From Acidimicrobiaceae bacterium (lineage in GTDB: Bacteria > Actinomycetota > Acidimicrobiia > Acidimicrobiales > UBA8592), in the NCBI GenBank assembly GCA_002720485.1, contig PBIQ01000045.1, positions 1 to 58,635 on the forward strand: a DNA stretch of 58,635 bases, in the 5' to 3' direction. Position 1 is the stretch's first letter; each line of letters starts with the position of its first letter. The translations under genes were made by a program, and so were the position numbers. Shown one piece after another: positions 35,886-45,845 of the stretch. The notes below the pieces were generated by a model. That model did not search any database. It was not told where the DNA came from and saw only the letters and a program-made list of their open reading frames with translations.

Positions 35886-35982
35886 ACATTGAGCTCATCG
35901 CTAACAAACTAAAGAGGGTCATTCTGTCAGCGACCTGTTTGACTAAGATGGAGCCTTACATCCAAATTTAAGGAACGAATCT

Positions 35983-37143
35983 ATGGCTGAAATAGAGGTG
36001 GGTCTTGGTAAATCTGGTCGCAGAGCATACGGATTCGATGACATAGCGATTGTTCCTAGCAGGAGAACAAGAGATCCAGAGGATGTCGATATCCAATGGG
36101 AAATTGATGCATTTACCTTAGACCTCCCCGTAATGGGGGCAGCTATGGATGGGGTCATAAGTCCAGCTACTGCCATTGAAATGGGTCGCCTGGGAGGTAT
36201 CGGAGTCCTAAATCTAGAAGGATTATGGACCAGATACGAAGATCCTTCGGATGTTCTGCAAGAAATCGCCAACTTACCTCCGGGAGAAGCCACAAACCGG
36301 ATGCAAGAGATATACCAAGAACCAATAAAACCTGAACTCATACCTCAACGCATCGCAGAAATAAACGCAAGTGGTGTCATCTCGTGCGCATCAGTAACTC
36401 CTGGCAATACCGAGTTGATGACTCCGCAAATCTTATCGAGCGAATTGGACCTTCTTGTCATTCAAGGAACTGTGGTGACCGCTGAACATGTTTCAAAAAC
36501 AAAAGATCCTCTCAATCTGAAATCATTCGTACGTGAACTACCAATACCTGTCATTGTTGGTGGCTGCGCATCGTACGAAGCAGCTCTTCATCTCATGAGG
36601 ACAGGAGCAGCGGGGATTCTGGTCGGGGTCGGTCCTGGACATGCATGTACTACTCGTGGAGTGCTTGGTATCGGCGTTCCACAAGCGACCGCTATAGCCG
36701 ATGCTCGAGCAGCACGTATACGCCACCTCGACGAAACAGGAGTTTATGTCCATGTCATAGCTGACGGCGGAATGGCAACCGGAGGGGATATCGCTAAAGC
36801 AATCGTGTGTGGAGCAGATGCTGTCATGATCGGATCGCCACTAGCGGCAGCCCACGAAGCACCGGGTCAGGGTTTCCACTGGGGAATGGCTACATTCCAT
36901 CCAACTCTTCCCCGAGGAGCTCGTGTACAAACCCAGCAACGGGGCACCCTCGAGGAAATTCTCCTTGGACCCGCAAGCCAAAATGACGGAAGGATGAATC
37001 TCTTCGGAGCCCTCAAAAATTCAATGGCAACTTGCGGCTATCAAACCCTGAAAGAATTCCAGAAAGCGGAGATTATGGTCGCACCTGCCCTCCAAACCGA
37101 AGGAAAATACTTACAAAAACAACAAGGTATCGGAATGGGCTGA
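35983..37143 (+). CDS. guaB3: GuaB3 family IMP dehydrogenase-related protein
   Basis: The 386-aa (beta/alpha)8 protein has the IMPDH active-site loop GVGPGHACTTRGVLGIG with the catalytic Cys, and DGGMATGGDIAKAIVCGADAVMIG for phosphate binding. CBS domains are absent. AYGFDDIAIVPSRRTRDPEDV at the start is typical of the GuaB3 group common in actinobacteria and cyanobacteria. Whether it oxidises IMP or acts elsewhere in purine metabolism differs between lineages. guaA follows 54 bases later, supporting a purine role. Confidence 0.92.
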   Translation: MAEIEVGLGKSGRRAYGFDDIAIVPSRRTRDPEDVDIQWEIDAFTLDLPVMGAAMDGVISPATAIEMGRLGGIGVLNLEGLWTRYEDPSDVLQEIANLPPGEATNRMQEIYQEPIKPELIPQRIAEINASGVISCASVTPGNTELMTPQILSSELDLLVIQGTVVTAEHVSKTKDPLNLKSFVRELPIPVIVGGCASYEAALHLMRTGAAGILVGVGPGHACTTRGVLGIGVPQATAIADARAARIRHLDETGVYVHVIADGGMATGGDIAKAIVCGADAVMIGSPLAAAHEAPGQGFHWGMATFHPTLPRGARVQTQQRGTLEEILLGPASQNDGRMNLFGALKNSMATCGYQTLKEFQKAEIMVAPALQTEGKYLQKQQGIGMG

Positions 37144-37197
37144 GCGTTTTCGACGTTTCTGATTTAGACTCAGTTCCCTAGTACCTAAAGGTGTTCT

Positions 37198-38724
37198 GTG
37201 ACCGAAACCAATCCTACTGTTCTCGTTGTAGATTTCGGGGCGCAGTATGCCCAATTGATCGCGAGACGTGTCAGAGAAGCAAACGTCTTTAGCGAAATCG
37301 TCTCCCACGACCTAACGGCAGAGGAAGTAGCTTCCCTGAATCCTGCGGGTGTAATCCTAAGCGGCGGACCCAAATCTGTCCGGATCGAAGGAGCCCCTAC
37401 AATCGATCCCGATATCTATGAACTCGATATTCCAATACTTGGAATATGTTACGGCGCCCAGCTCATAGCGAGGCAACTTGGTGGTACCGTCAGCCAATTC
37501 GAAGCAGGAGAATACGGAAGGACATCTCTCCAGGTCACTGGAGGTAACCTCTTTGACGGCCAACCTGCAGAACAGGATGTCTGGATGAGCCATTTTGATT
37601 GCATAACCGAAGCACCGGTAGGCTTTACCGTTACGGCTTCAACAAAAAATGCCCCAGCTGCGGCCTTTGAAAACGATCGTATCTTCGCCGTCCAGTACCA
37701 CCCTGAAGTCTCGCATACCCCATACGGTCAACAAACCATTGAAAGATGGTTGGATCTTGCCGGCATAGACCGGGCATGGACAATGACCAACGTCATTGAA
37801 GAACAAGTCGCAGCGATCAGGTCTCAAGTCGGCAAAGGGAGAGCCATATGTGGCTTATCCGGAGGAGTGGATTCTGCAGTGGCTGCGGCACTAGTCCATA
37901 AGGCCATAGGACATCAACTTACCTGTGTCTTTGTTGATACCGGACTGATGAGAAAAAATGAAGGGGAACAGGTCGTGGAAACCTTTCAAAAGACTCAAGG
38001 AATTGAACTCATTCATGTTAAGGCAGCGGAAGAATTCTTTACCACGTTGGAAGGCGTTACAGAGCCAGAGGCGAAGAGAAAAGCTATTGGTGAACTCTTC
38101 ATCCGAATTTTTGAGCGCACATCAGGAGGGATAGAGGACGCACGATTCCTAGTACAAGGAACCCTGTACCCCGACGTTATTGAATCTGGTGACAAACACG
38201 CTGCGACGATTAAAAGCCATCATAATGTCGGAGGACTCCCTGAAGATATGGACTTTGAATTAGTAGAACCTTTACGGACCCTCTTTAAAGACGAGGTCAG
38301 ATCCGTGGGAACGGAACTAGGCTTACCTGAGGAAATCGTCTGGCGTCAACCCTTCCCAGGTCCAGGATTAGGAGTACGGATAATCGGTGAAGTTACTCCA
38401 GAGAAAGTATTGATTCTGCAAGAGGCTGATTTCATCGTCCGAGATGAATTGCAGAAAGCCGGATTGGAACGAGAAATCTGGCAGGCATTTGCCGTGTTGC
38501 CAGACATACGGTCTGTTGGGGTTATGGGTGATGAACGAACATATGGATATCCATGTATTATTCGTGCGGTAACGAGTGAAGATGCAATGACTGCCGATTG
38601 GGCTCGTATCCCTTTCGATGTCCTAGAGGCGATGAGCAGTCGAATCATCAATGAGGTGAATGGGATAAACCGAGTTGCCTACGACATCACATCTAAACCA
38701 CCGGGAACAATTGAGTGGGAATGA
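37198..38724 (+). CDS. guaA: GMP synthase (glutamine-hydrolysing)
   Basis: GuaA converts XMP to GMP. The 508-aa protein has the class I amidotransferase Cys84 in [11 protein letters not shown] and the His/Glu pair in [10 protein letters not shown]. The ATP pyrophosphatase loop [14 protein letters not shown] is near 220, and the C-terminal dimerisation domain ends TIEWE. The start is GTG. The stop is TGA, overlapping the next ATG, which shows that UGA is a normal stop in this genome. Confidence 0.97.
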   Translation: MTETNPTVLVVDFGAQYAQLIARRVREANVFSEIVSHDLTAEEVASLNPAGVILSGGPKSVRIEGAPTIDPDIYELDIPILGICYGAQLIARQLGGTVSQFEAGEYGRTSLQVTGGNLFDGQPAEQDVWMSHFDCITEAPVGFTVTASTKNAPAAAFENDRIFAVQYHPEVSHTPYGQQTIERWLDLAGIDRAWTMTNVIEEQVAAIRSQVGKGRAICGLSGGVDSAVAAALVHKAIGHQLTCVFVDTGLMRKNEGEQVVETFQKTQGIELIHVKAAEEFFTTLEGVTEPEAKRKAIGELFIRIFERTSGGIEDARFLVQGTLYPDVIESGDKHAATIKSHHNVGGLPEDMDFELVEPLRTLFKDEVRSVGTELGLPEEIVWRQPFPGPGLGVRIIGEVTPEKVLILQEADFIVRDELQKAGLEREIWQAFAVLPDIRSVGVMGDERTYGYPCIIRAVTSEDAMTADWARIPFDVLEAMSSRIINEVNGINRVAYDITSKPPGTIEWE

Positions 38725-39287
38725 CCAACGACGGTATCTCTGACCTATATACGCGGGCGTTAGCGTCATTTGGCGAGGTTTTTTCCCAAGTTCCACTAGA
38801 TGCTTGGGATCTTCCAACTCCTTGCACTGAATGGACAACCCAAACCCTTGTCGTACATGTCGTCTCAGGGGAAGTTCAGCTCGTCAACCTGCTAGAGCAT
38901 AACGAATTCGTAGAAGCGGACTTGAGCGCAAATATTCTCGGCCCTGATCCAATTTCGGCTTGGAGGGGCACAGCGCTAAAAGCCATAGGGCTCGTTCAAG
39001 ACACGCCTTTAGATACCCCTATCTCTCATCCAACAATGACCTTGACACTAGAACGCCTCCTCGGTGCCAGAATCACTGACAATGTGGTCCACGGCTGGGA
39101 TTTATCTCAGGCCCTATCGATTTCATACGACATAGAAGAGGAAACTGCTGAATGGCTACTGGACTTTTGGCTCCCCCTTTTCGACTTCCTCACTAATTCT
39201 GAACACTTTTGCGCACCAGTTGAACCCATTGATGACTCGGCTAGCTCCAGATTACTGGCATTGCTTGGTCGGACTCGAGAATCTTAA
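38721..39287 (+). CDS. TIGR03086 / DinB-like metal-binding protein
   Basis: The 188-aa protein begins at ATG 38721, overlapping the guaA stop by 4 bases. It shows the pattern of mycothiol-dependent maleylpyruvate isomerase-like/TIGR03086 proteins: [23 protein letters not shown] near the start (metal His) and [13 protein letters not shown] near residue 128 (second His region). These four-helix metal proteins are abundant in actinobacteria and often have unknown substrates. Its place after guaA may only be translational coupling. Confidence 0.82.
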   Translation: MTNDGISDLYTRALASFGEVFSQVPLDAWDLPTPCTEWTTQTLVVHVVSGEVQLVNLLEHNEFVEADLSANILGPDPISAWRGTALKAIGLVQDTPLDTPISHPTMTLTLERLLGARITDNVVHGWDLSQALSISYDIEEETAEWLLDFWLPLFDFLTNSEHFCAPVEPIDDSASSRLLALLGRTRES

Positions 39288-39294
39288 CTTCGTG

Positions 39295-39891
39295 TTACCG
39301 GCCTCTAATGGGGTCGCTTCCATCCCATTCGGCTGCTTCGGCCATACGAAGATCTCGTCTTCTACGAGCATCGTCGGGGAGATCAGCCATCTCAATAACT
39401 CCACTCGCTGGGTCGACCAGATAGATAAACCGAATTCCGTGAATTGCGCCCTCCTGAAGAATCTCTAAATCCTCTGCCAGCAGTGAAGCCAACGCACGAT
39501 CATAATCCTGAGGGAAAAAGCAGACATGGTGAACACCTGATTCAGCACGACTCGAAGCGTCGTTATAGTCGGAAGGGGAATCATTGTGCTGGACAATTAA
39601 TTCAATTTCCAATGAACCGGTGAAGGCAGTAGCTATACCGATCTCTACATCGCTTTGTGTACCTCGGTGTCGAAAATAATCTAGAGGCACATGTTCAGCA
39701 ACATACCAAGGACCAATACCGGTTTTCTCAACCCATTCCATAGCGGCTTGCTCCAGGTCAGAAACGACGTACCCTATTTGTCCCAAAGGCCCCAGGTTTT
39801 TCCGCATACAGGCATCATAGGATACTTGTGAAGGAGTCCGAAGCGGTTTTCTGAATGAATCATGACCTTCCTCAACTCGTAAATTCGACAA
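39295..39891 (-). CDS. VOC family (glyoxalase-like) protein
   Basis: The 198-aa protein contains two beta-alpha-beta-beta-beta modules: GQIGYVVSDLEQAAMEWVEKTGIGPW near residues 37-62 and SGVHHVCFFPQDYDRALASL near 113-132, ending IYLVDPASGVIEMAD. The His, His and Glu give a plausible metal site. The first 28 residues are not conserved, so the Met at residue 29 may be the start. Such proteins include dioxygenases, epimerases and glyoxalases; the reaction is unknown. Confidence 0.83.
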   Translation of the reverse strand: MSNLRVEEGHDSFRKPLRTPSQVSYDACMRKNLGPLGQIGYVVSDLEQAAMEWVEKTGIGPWYVAEHVPLDYFRHRGTQSDVEIGIATAFTGSLEIELIVQHNDSPSDYNDASSRAESGVHHVCFFPQDYDRALASLLAEDLEILQEGAIHGIRFIYLVDPASGVIEMADLPDDARRRRDLRMAEAAEWDGSDPIRGR

Positions 39892-39912
39892 AGCTGTGCC
39901 TACGATGCTTTT

Positions 39913-40224
39913 ATGACAAAAGTATCGTTAATAGCAAAATTACAAACTAACCCCGAACAAGCAGATGAAGTTGAAGCAGCGCTGGAGAATACATGTAAGG
40001 CAGCGGCGGAAGAAGCGGGATTGGAGATTTATTCAGCCCATAAGGACTCTGCTGAAGAAGGAGTCTATTGGTTCTTTGAACTTTACGAAGATGACGCCGC
40101 GCTTGGAGTGCATGGGCAAGGCGATGGTATGAAAGCTGCGATGGCTGCATTAGGAGCTCTCCTCACTGCACCTCCAACTATCAATGTCGCTTCACCGGTA
40201 GCTGCCAAAGGCATCAACATCTAA
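39913..40224 (+). CDS. Antibiotic biosynthesis monooxygenase (ABM) domain protein
   Basis: The 103-aa single-domain protein has a dimeric alpha/beta-barrel pattern: SLIAKLQTNPEQADEVEAAL, then AAEEAGLEIYSAHKD and YWFFELYEDDAAL. The HGQGDGMKAAMAAL helix precedes the last strand. ABM/YgiN proteins act on quinones or serve as small-molecule binders. It is divergent from the VOC gene by 21 bases. Confidence 0.82.
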   Translation: MTKVSLIAKLQTNPEQADEVEAALENTCKAAAEEAGLEIYSAHKDSAEEGVYWFFELYEDDAALGVHGQGDGMKAAMAALGALLTAPPTINVASPVAAKGINI

Positions 40225-40230
40225 GAAGAC

Positions 40231-41961
40231 TTATTCAGGTAACTCTGCGATCGTCACGGTTCCGGTACTGCCATTGATACTGATGATCGCACCATCGGTG
40301 ATTTTTGACACAGCATCGAGGATCCCGGTCACACAGGGTATGCCGAATTCCCGACTCACAATCACTGAATGACTTAACGGGGCGCCTACTTCGACCACAA
40401 CTCCCGCAGCTGGGATAAATAGTGGCGTCCAAGACGGATCAGTTATTGGGGCAACAAGAATTTCTCCCGGTTCGAGTCCGCGCGGGTCGCCTGGGTCAGT
40501 GACAACGCGAGCTCTCCCCGTTACTACTCCAGGACTTCCGGGGACTCCGACGAGCTCCTCACCCGCTTCAGCGGGTTCAACTGTGCTTCCTCGTTGAGAC
40601 CACTGACTTAATGGAGGGACATCACCGTTAATAATAAAGGGGTCCTGCAAGTCTGATAATGCTCTAAATTCTTTTCCTCGTTCCCGAATCGTTTCAGACA
40701 TGCTTTCAGGGTTTTCAATGAAGCCTTCAAGCTCTGCGTTGCGCAGCAGCCAAATATCGCGAGGAGTATCTAAGGCGCCTCGCTCAGTCATTCGACGGCC
40801 AAGCTCATATATTGGCAACCTAATTTCATGAATTGTCATCATCGCAGTAAGTTTCGTTCTCTCCCTACCAGGGACCAAAACCCGAGCTGTACGTAAACCC
40901 AACTCAAGCGCTCCCATTGCTTCTTCATTCCCATCAAAGATCGCCCGAACTTCCGCCTCTGCAGCTTCTCTGTCAGCTACCGCCTCGGCATGCCGGTTCG
41001 CTGGAGACAGTGTCTCATCGGCATGGCGCATAGCGTCAATTGCTGCAAGAACACTCTCTGGTTTAACTTCCCATGTTTCTGACGCAGCGTCCCATTCGTA
41101 TGGTCCACGGGCCCCGTGTTCGCTTACGAATTCTGAAAGATCATTGAGGAAGACTTCACCGTCAGCAGAACCAGCTAAACGCTCTTGAAGTCCCGCTATT
41201 CCTTCATCGAATGCCCCAGTGAGGTCAGAAGAATCATTTACCTTACGTGATAGTTCCCACATCCCATAAGACGGAGGAGCAGAATCAACACCACCAAGAC
41301 CGGAGATCAGCCTTCCAGGAAGAGCAGCATCGATTTCTCCGCACAATTCTCCCAGAATTGTAGGCCCCGTAGCAGAAGCCGTTCCATAGACATAATAGGG
41401 TTCAAAAAATTCCCGAATCACTGGGATCATGGAACGGGCACGCTCAACTAACTCAAGATCCGAAATAGAGTCCAAGTTTGGCCTTTCGGAACGAATCGAC
41501 AGGATTTTTTCTCGATCTTCTGTCAATTCCTCAGGGAGCTCCTCTAAAGACATAACCCAAGCAGATGTTTCCTCGATCTTCGCAGTTAAATCCGGCCGTT
41601 CGTCACCTTCTTGAGGAACATACGGGGGCACATCAGGATGATTCCCTAGAAAAGCTGCATCCATTGCCTCAGCAGACATGCCAGGGGATCGAACGCCCTG
41701 CAGGCGAATTAGACCAGCATTGAGATACACATACCCACCGAAACAGGAAACATAATCAGGTCGATCTGGGTCGGTTTCATCTGGAGTGAAAGTCCCCCAA
41801 CGGTGACAACCATCAGCCCAGCCTCTCGAGACTCCTGTTTCCCAAACAAGATCCCAGCCGAGAGGGCTAATAGGGTTTGGAAGGATCTCTCCCGAGTTCG
41901 CTCTTGTATACAGGGGGAAACGTTTGCTTGGTTCCCAATCAGTTATCCAACGATCTTCCAT
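40231..41961 (-). CDS. PEP-utilizing mobile-domain protein lacking an ATP-grasp domain
   Basis: The 576-aa protein ends with a swivelling phosphohistidine domain, seen as ILVAPITDPSWTPLF and GAPLSHSVIVSREFGIP (candidate His). The long helical middle resembles the substrate-binding part of rifampin phosphotransferase-like enzymes. The N-terminal ATP-grasp domain of the full enzymes is absent, and no adjacent gene supplies it. It could work with a separate ATP-grasp subunit or have a new role. It stands alone on the minus strand. Confidence 0.78.
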   Translation of the reverse strand: MEDRWITDWEPSKRFPLYTRANSGEILPNPISPLGWDLVWETGVSRGWADGCHRWGTFTPDETDPDRPDYVSCFGGYVYLNAGLIRLQGVRSPGMSAEAMDAAFLGNHPDVPPYVPQEGDERPDLTAKIEETSAWVMSLEELPEELTEDREKILSIRSERPNLDSISDLELVERARSMIPVIREFFEPYYVYGTASATGPTILGELCGEIDAALPGRLISGLGGVDSAPPSYGMWELSRKVNDSSDLTGAFDEGIAGLQERLAGSADGEVFLNDLSEFVSEHGARGPYEWDAASETWEVKPESVLAAIDAMRHADETLSPANRHAEAVADREAAEAEVRAIFDGNEEAMGALELGLRTARVLVPGRERTKLTAMMTIHEIRLPIYELGRRMTERGALDTPRDIWLLRNAELEGFIENPESMSETIRERGKEFRALSDLQDPFIINGDVPPLSQWSQRGSTVEPAEAGEELVGVPGSPGVVTGRARVVTDPGDPRGLEPGEILVAPITDPSWTPLFIPAAGVVVEVGAPLSHSVIVSREFGIPCVTGILDAVSKITDGAIISINGSTGTVTIAELPE

Positions 41962-42065
41962 AATGTTCTTTCCTCCGATATTTTAGGTCTCTCCTAGAGC
42001 CTCATTTCGCAGTCACTAGAATTTCACATGAGATACCGGCAAGCAAATAGAAGACCTGTTTGAAT

Positions 42066-42836
42066 TTAGTCTTCTGGCACCCAACTGGCATTTCTTCTCT
42101 GCAGAAATGCCTCCATACCTTCGGCAGCTTCATCAGACGCAAAGAGTTCCGCTGAGAAATCTGCGGCCCATGGAAAAGCATCTTCTTGGGTCAGAAGGGG
42201 TATTTCGTTAATTAGTCGCTTTGCTGCGGCAAGAGCCATAGGGCCACCACGAAGAAGATCGTTGATGACTTCCTGAACAGCGGCATCTATGTCTTCTTCA
42301 GGTACTGCCCGGGAAATAATTCCCAGTTCCGCTGCTTCCTTCCCTGTGAAGCGGTTCCCGCGCAGAAAAGCTTCCATTGCTTCCCCTCGTCGCATTTTTG
42401 GAAGACATACCACTGAAATAACTGCTGGAGCTACTCCAAGTCTCACTTCAGTAAATCCAAACTTTGCATTTTCAGTTGCGATCGAGATGTCGGCTGCGGC
42501 GGCTAGACCAACTCCGCCTCCCATGGCCGCCCCAGTTATTCGGGCGACTACGGGTTTCGGTCCAGTTTGGATCAGTGAAAGGGCCTTATCGAAACCGATC
42601 GACCCCATATCTGGTGCCCCTGTCCCAGATGATCGTTCTTTCAGGTTCGCTCCAGCACAGAAAACCGTTCCTGAATGAGTAAGCGTGATCACCCTAACGT
42701 CGGGATCTTCATTCGCTGAAGTCAACGATTCAAATAATCCGGCAGTGAGAGATTGGCCAAGGGCATTCTTGTTTTCTTCATCGGCGAGGGTGATTGTAGC
42801 GACACCATCTTTGACCTGATATTGGACGGGATTCAT
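42066..42836 (-). CDS. Enoyl-CoA hydratase/isomerase family protein
   Basis: The 256-aa crotonase-fold protein has VFCAGANLKERSSG (oxyanion hole), ITGAAMGGGVGLAAAADISIA and FGFTEVRLGVAPAVIS (the second acid region). It ends with EGMEAFLQRRNASW, typical of methylglutaconyl- or enoyl-CoA hydratase relatives. It probably acts with the acyl-CoA dehydrogenases nearby in fatty-acid or branched-chain breakdown. Confidence 0.9.
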   Translation of the reverse strand: MNPVQYQVKDGVATITLADEENKNALGQSLTAGLFESLTSANEDPDVRVITLTHSGTVFCAGANLKERSSGTGAPDMGSIGFDKALSLIQTGPKPVVARITGAAMGGGVGLAAAADISIATENAKFGFTEVRLGVAPAVISVVCLPKMRRGEAMEAFLRGNRFTGKEAAELGIISRAVPEEDIDAAVQEVINDLLRGGPMALAAAKRLINEIPLLTQEDAFPWAADFSAELFASDEAAEGMEAFLQRRNASWVPED

Positions 42837-42973
42837 AAATGTTCTCCTCGTTCCAAACTAACAGGGCAAATCCTATTCCCGCTATTTCTTCCTATCAGAT
42901 GGGTTCCTAGCCTTCATGAAACCCGCTAGGCTTCGCACCACAACCAATTTGTTTATCTGCTGATGGAGTGATG

Positions 42974-44203
42974 ATGGATTTTGACTTTCCACCCGATGAT
43001 GACCCTCGTCGTCTTGCGGTACGCTCATGGATTGAAAATAATCCGAACCCTTCAGCTCAGGATCTCGTTGACGCCGGATATGTTGTTCCCCATTGGCCAC
43101 GCCCATACGGATTAGAAGCTGAACCAATGCTGCAGATCATTATTTCCGATGAGTTACGAAAAGCGAAGATTGGTCTTCCCCCCAATCCGATAGGGATAGG
43201 CTGGGCCGGCCCCACCATTTTAGAAGCCGGTACAGAAGAACAGAAACAAAAGTATCTACCAGGGCTGCTCACAGCTGAAGATATCTGGTGTCAACTCTTT
43301 AGCGAACCTGATTCAGGATCGGATCTCGCGAATTTGTCGACTCGCGCAGTAAGAGACGGCGATGAATACATAGTGAATGGTTCAAAAATCTGGTCAAGCG
43401 GAGCTCATCATTCACGGTATGGGATACTCATCGCGAGAACTGACCCTCACGTCCCGAAACATAAGGGCATTTCCTATTTCATCTGTCCGATGGACCTTCC
43501 CGGTATAACTATGACGCCGATCATTGATATGACGACAGCTCATAGCTTCAATCAAGTCTTTTTTGATAATGTACGACTCCCCGCCGATCTCCGTGTCGGC
43601 GAAGAGGGTGATGGCTGGCGGCTGGCGAAGGTCACTCTTGCTAATGAACGCGTGTCTCTTTCTTCTGCCGGCTCCCTCTGGGGAGCGGGACCCTCAGCGA
43701 AGCTCCTTCTTGATCTGGTGCGTGAGAACGGCGGATCACAGGACCCTGTTATGCGGCAAAAGCTCGCCGGATTGTATTGTGAAGCAGAAGTACTTCGGTT
43801 GAATCGGCTCCGAACGCTTACCGCCCGGTTAGCTGGTAAACATCCAGGACCTGAAGCTTCTATACAGAAACTTATGGCCGATGAACATGGACAGAACACC
43901 CTTGAGCTGGCCCAAGAAATAGTCGGCCCTGCCACAATGATTGAAGGAGCCGGACCAACGGGAACTGTTCCAAGAAAAATGCGAACCGGAGTGACACAAA
44001 ATCATTTCTCGAGAAGGCACTTCTCCGAGGTCGACCCGATCTGGTATTACGGCTTTATCTTTTCGCCTGCATTAACCATCGGAGGTGGAACATGGGCAGT
44101 GCAACGCAACATCGTTGCCGAACATGTTTTAGGACTGCCTCGCGACGTCAACGTTGAGAAAGGAAAAACGTGGTCCGAGGCTCGAACCCAAACTCAGGAC
44201 TAA
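42974..44203 (+). CDS. Acyl-CoA dehydrogenase family protein
   Basis: The flavoenzyme of about 409 aa has WCQLFSEPDSGSDLANLSTRA (FAD/substrate region), IVNGSKIWSSGAHHSRYG and a C-terminal IGGGTWAVQRNIVAEHVLGLPRD. The start follows GGAG, with ATG 42974 the best placed of three in a row. The catalytic base was not assigned. It is convergent with a membrane protein gene (4-base overlap). Confidence 0.9.
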   Translation: MDFDFPPDDDPRRLAVRSWIENNPNPSAQDLVDAGYVVPHWPRPYGLEAEPMLQIIISDELRKAKIGLPPNPIGIGWAGPTILEAGTEEQKQKYLPGLLTAEDIWCQLFSEPDSGSDLANLSTRAVRDGDEYIVNGSKIWSSGAHHSRYGILIARTDPHVPKHKGISYFICPMDLPGITMTPIIDMTTAHSFNQVFFDNVRLPADLRVGEEGDGWRLAKVTLANERVSLSSAGSLWGAGPSAKLLLDLVRENGGSQDPVMRQKLAGLYCEAEVLRLNRLRTLTARLAGKHPGPEASIQKLMADEHGQNTLELAQEIVGPATMIEGAGPTGTVPRKMRTGVTQNHFSRRHFSEVDPIWYYGFIFSPALTIGGGTWAVQRNIVAEHVLGLPRDVNVEKGKTWSEARTQTQD

Positions 44204-44670
44204 TTCCCTAAACCAAATCGGATAGCTTGCAAAAGTTCATCAGGGTTATCGGACCCTATGACGATCCTTCTCCCATCATGCTTCTGTATGGCAATGGCAG
44301 TGTTTCCCCACGCCCGCCACATTGACCCATGACGCATTATTTTTACTCCAGACCCCCACCAATTTGTCACTTTCTGCAGCTCAGCTGACTTGATCTCACT
44401 GAACAAGATTTCTTTCTTCGGAAATCCGTATTTAAAGACGAGACTGATCTTCCCATCAGAAACAGTCGTAGATAGTTTCGAGAACATGCTTGTCAAGGAG
44501 AACACAATGAGCGGCGCAATAAAGATAGTTATCAACCCGGGCAAGTTTTTGCTATCTAGCGGGTCCTCTGGGGACACGACCCATGGGAGAAAAGTAATTA
44601 CCCCCACTAGAAGCGGAAGGCCGAAAACATATCGCATGTCGGCGATGTTTGAATCGTGGAACTCGCCCAT
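44200..44670 (-). CDS. Membrane protein with PH-like domain
   Basis: The 156-aa protein has two N-terminal hydrophobic spans (about residues 13-32 and 45-62) followed by a beta-rich domain, KISLVFKYGFPKKEILFSEI to RIVIGSDNPDELLQAIR. This pattern matches bacterial PH-domain-like membrane proteins of unknown role. It lies between acyl-CoA dehydrogenase genes, with an 8-base gap to the downstream end of its upstream neighbour. No function is assigned. Confidence 0.65.
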   Translation of the reverse strand: MGEFHDSNIADMRYVFGLPLLVGVITFLPWVVSPEDPLDSKNLPGLITIFIAPLIVFSLTSMFSKLSTTVSDGKISLVFKYGFPKKEILFSEIKSAELQKVTNWWGSGVKIMRHGSMWRAWGNTAIAIQKHDGRRIVIGSDNPDELLQAIRFGLGN

Positions 44671-44678
44671 ATGCGACC

Positions 44679-45845
44679 TTATCGGGTCCGAGGAAGGCCG
44701 AGCAGGCCCTCAGCAATCAGATTTCGGCTAATTTCGCTTGTTCCGCCATAGATCGTTGTTACCGGAGCATGACGGAAATGCTCATCAAGGACACCACCAA
44801 CAGGGGCCGTTTCCTCACCAAGAGATATGAGGCCTTCAATTCCTGCCATTTCGATAAACCACTTTGAATGCTTCTTATACGACTCGCTAGCGAACAGTTT
44901 GGTCATAGAGCCTTCAACTCCGAACATGACCCCCTCGGAGGCAAGGAAGGCTGTGTTGTATGCAAATCCTCGACATACCTCAACATCGATCATGGCCCGA
45001 ACCAGACGCTCGCGAACGAGCTGGTCTTCTACGAGTGCTGTTCCGTCTGGTCGGGATGCTTCACGAGCGTATTCGATAAACGCATCGATTAGGGGCGGGG
45101 ATGGGAACTGACCTCCGGCGATACCTCGCTCATATTTCAGAGCCGCTTTCATGATTTCCCAGCCACCATCGACTTCGCCGATACGCCATTCGTCCCCTAT
45201 ACGGACAGAGTCATAGAACGTAGCGTTTGAACGCTCCGTTCCCATCGTGTGGACGGGGTGGATTTCAATACCGGGTGTCGATAACGGGACTATAAAAAAC
45301 GTCAATCCCTTATGTTTTGGTACTTCGGTATTGGTTCTGGTCAAAAGAAGGACGTAATCGGCGATATGGGCCATCGTGGTCCACATTTTCTGACCATTGA
45401 TAACCCACTCATCTCCGTCTTTGACCGCACGGGTTTGTGATGCGGCGACATCAGATCCGGAGTCAGGTTCGGTGTAGCCGAATGAAACCAGTGTTTCTCC
45501 GGAGAGCAACTTCGGGACGATAGCTTCCTTCAGGTGGTCATTGCCGAGTTCAAGGACTACCGAGGCAACGACGATCGCAACACCCATACCGTCTATAGGA
45601 GCGCCAGCCAGTTGGAGCTCTTCGACCATGACCGCCATTTCAAGAGCGCTTTTTCCACCTCCACCTAGGTCCGCCGGTACTGCGCCTCCAAGCCACCCCC
45701 GCTCAGCTATTTTCTTGTGAAAATCCCAGTTATGTATCGTACCGTCATGCGTGGAATTTATGACATCGTCAGTGAGGTGCTCCGCTATGAACGCTTTCAC
45801 TTCGTTTCGAAACTCCTCAGCTTCAGGCGGGAACGACCAGTCCAT
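44679..45845 (-). CDS. Acyl-CoA dehydrogenase family protein
   Basis: The 388-aa protein has FGYTEPDSGSDVAASQTRAV, WVINGQKMWTTMAHIADYVLLL and a C-terminal TIYGGTSEISRNLIAEGLLGLPR, all typical of the family. It overlaps by one base the stop of another acyl-CoA dehydrogenase gene. Such back-to-back unequal pairs often form alpha2beta2 heteromers that act on steroid or bulky acyl-CoA; this is inferred from the arrangement. Confidence 0.92.
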   Translation of the reverse strand: MDWSFPPEAEEFRNEVKAFIAEHLTDDVINSTHDGTIHNWDFHKKIAERGWLGGAVPADLGGGGKSALEMAVMVEELQLAGAPIDGMGVAIVVASVVLELGNDHLKEAIVPKLLSGETLVSFGYTEPDSGSDVAASQTRAVKDGDEWVINGQKMWTTMAHIADYVLLLTRTNTEVPKHKGLTFFIVPLSTPGIEIHPVHTMGTERSNATFYDSVRIGDEWRIGEVDGGWEIMKAALKYERGIAGGQFPSPPLIDAFIEYAREASRPDGTALVEDQLVRERLVRAMIDVEVCRGFAYNTAFLASEGVMFGVEGSMTKLFASESYKKHSKWFIEMAGIEGLISLGEETAPVGGVLDEHFRHAPVTTIYGGTSEISRNLIAEGLLGLPRTR

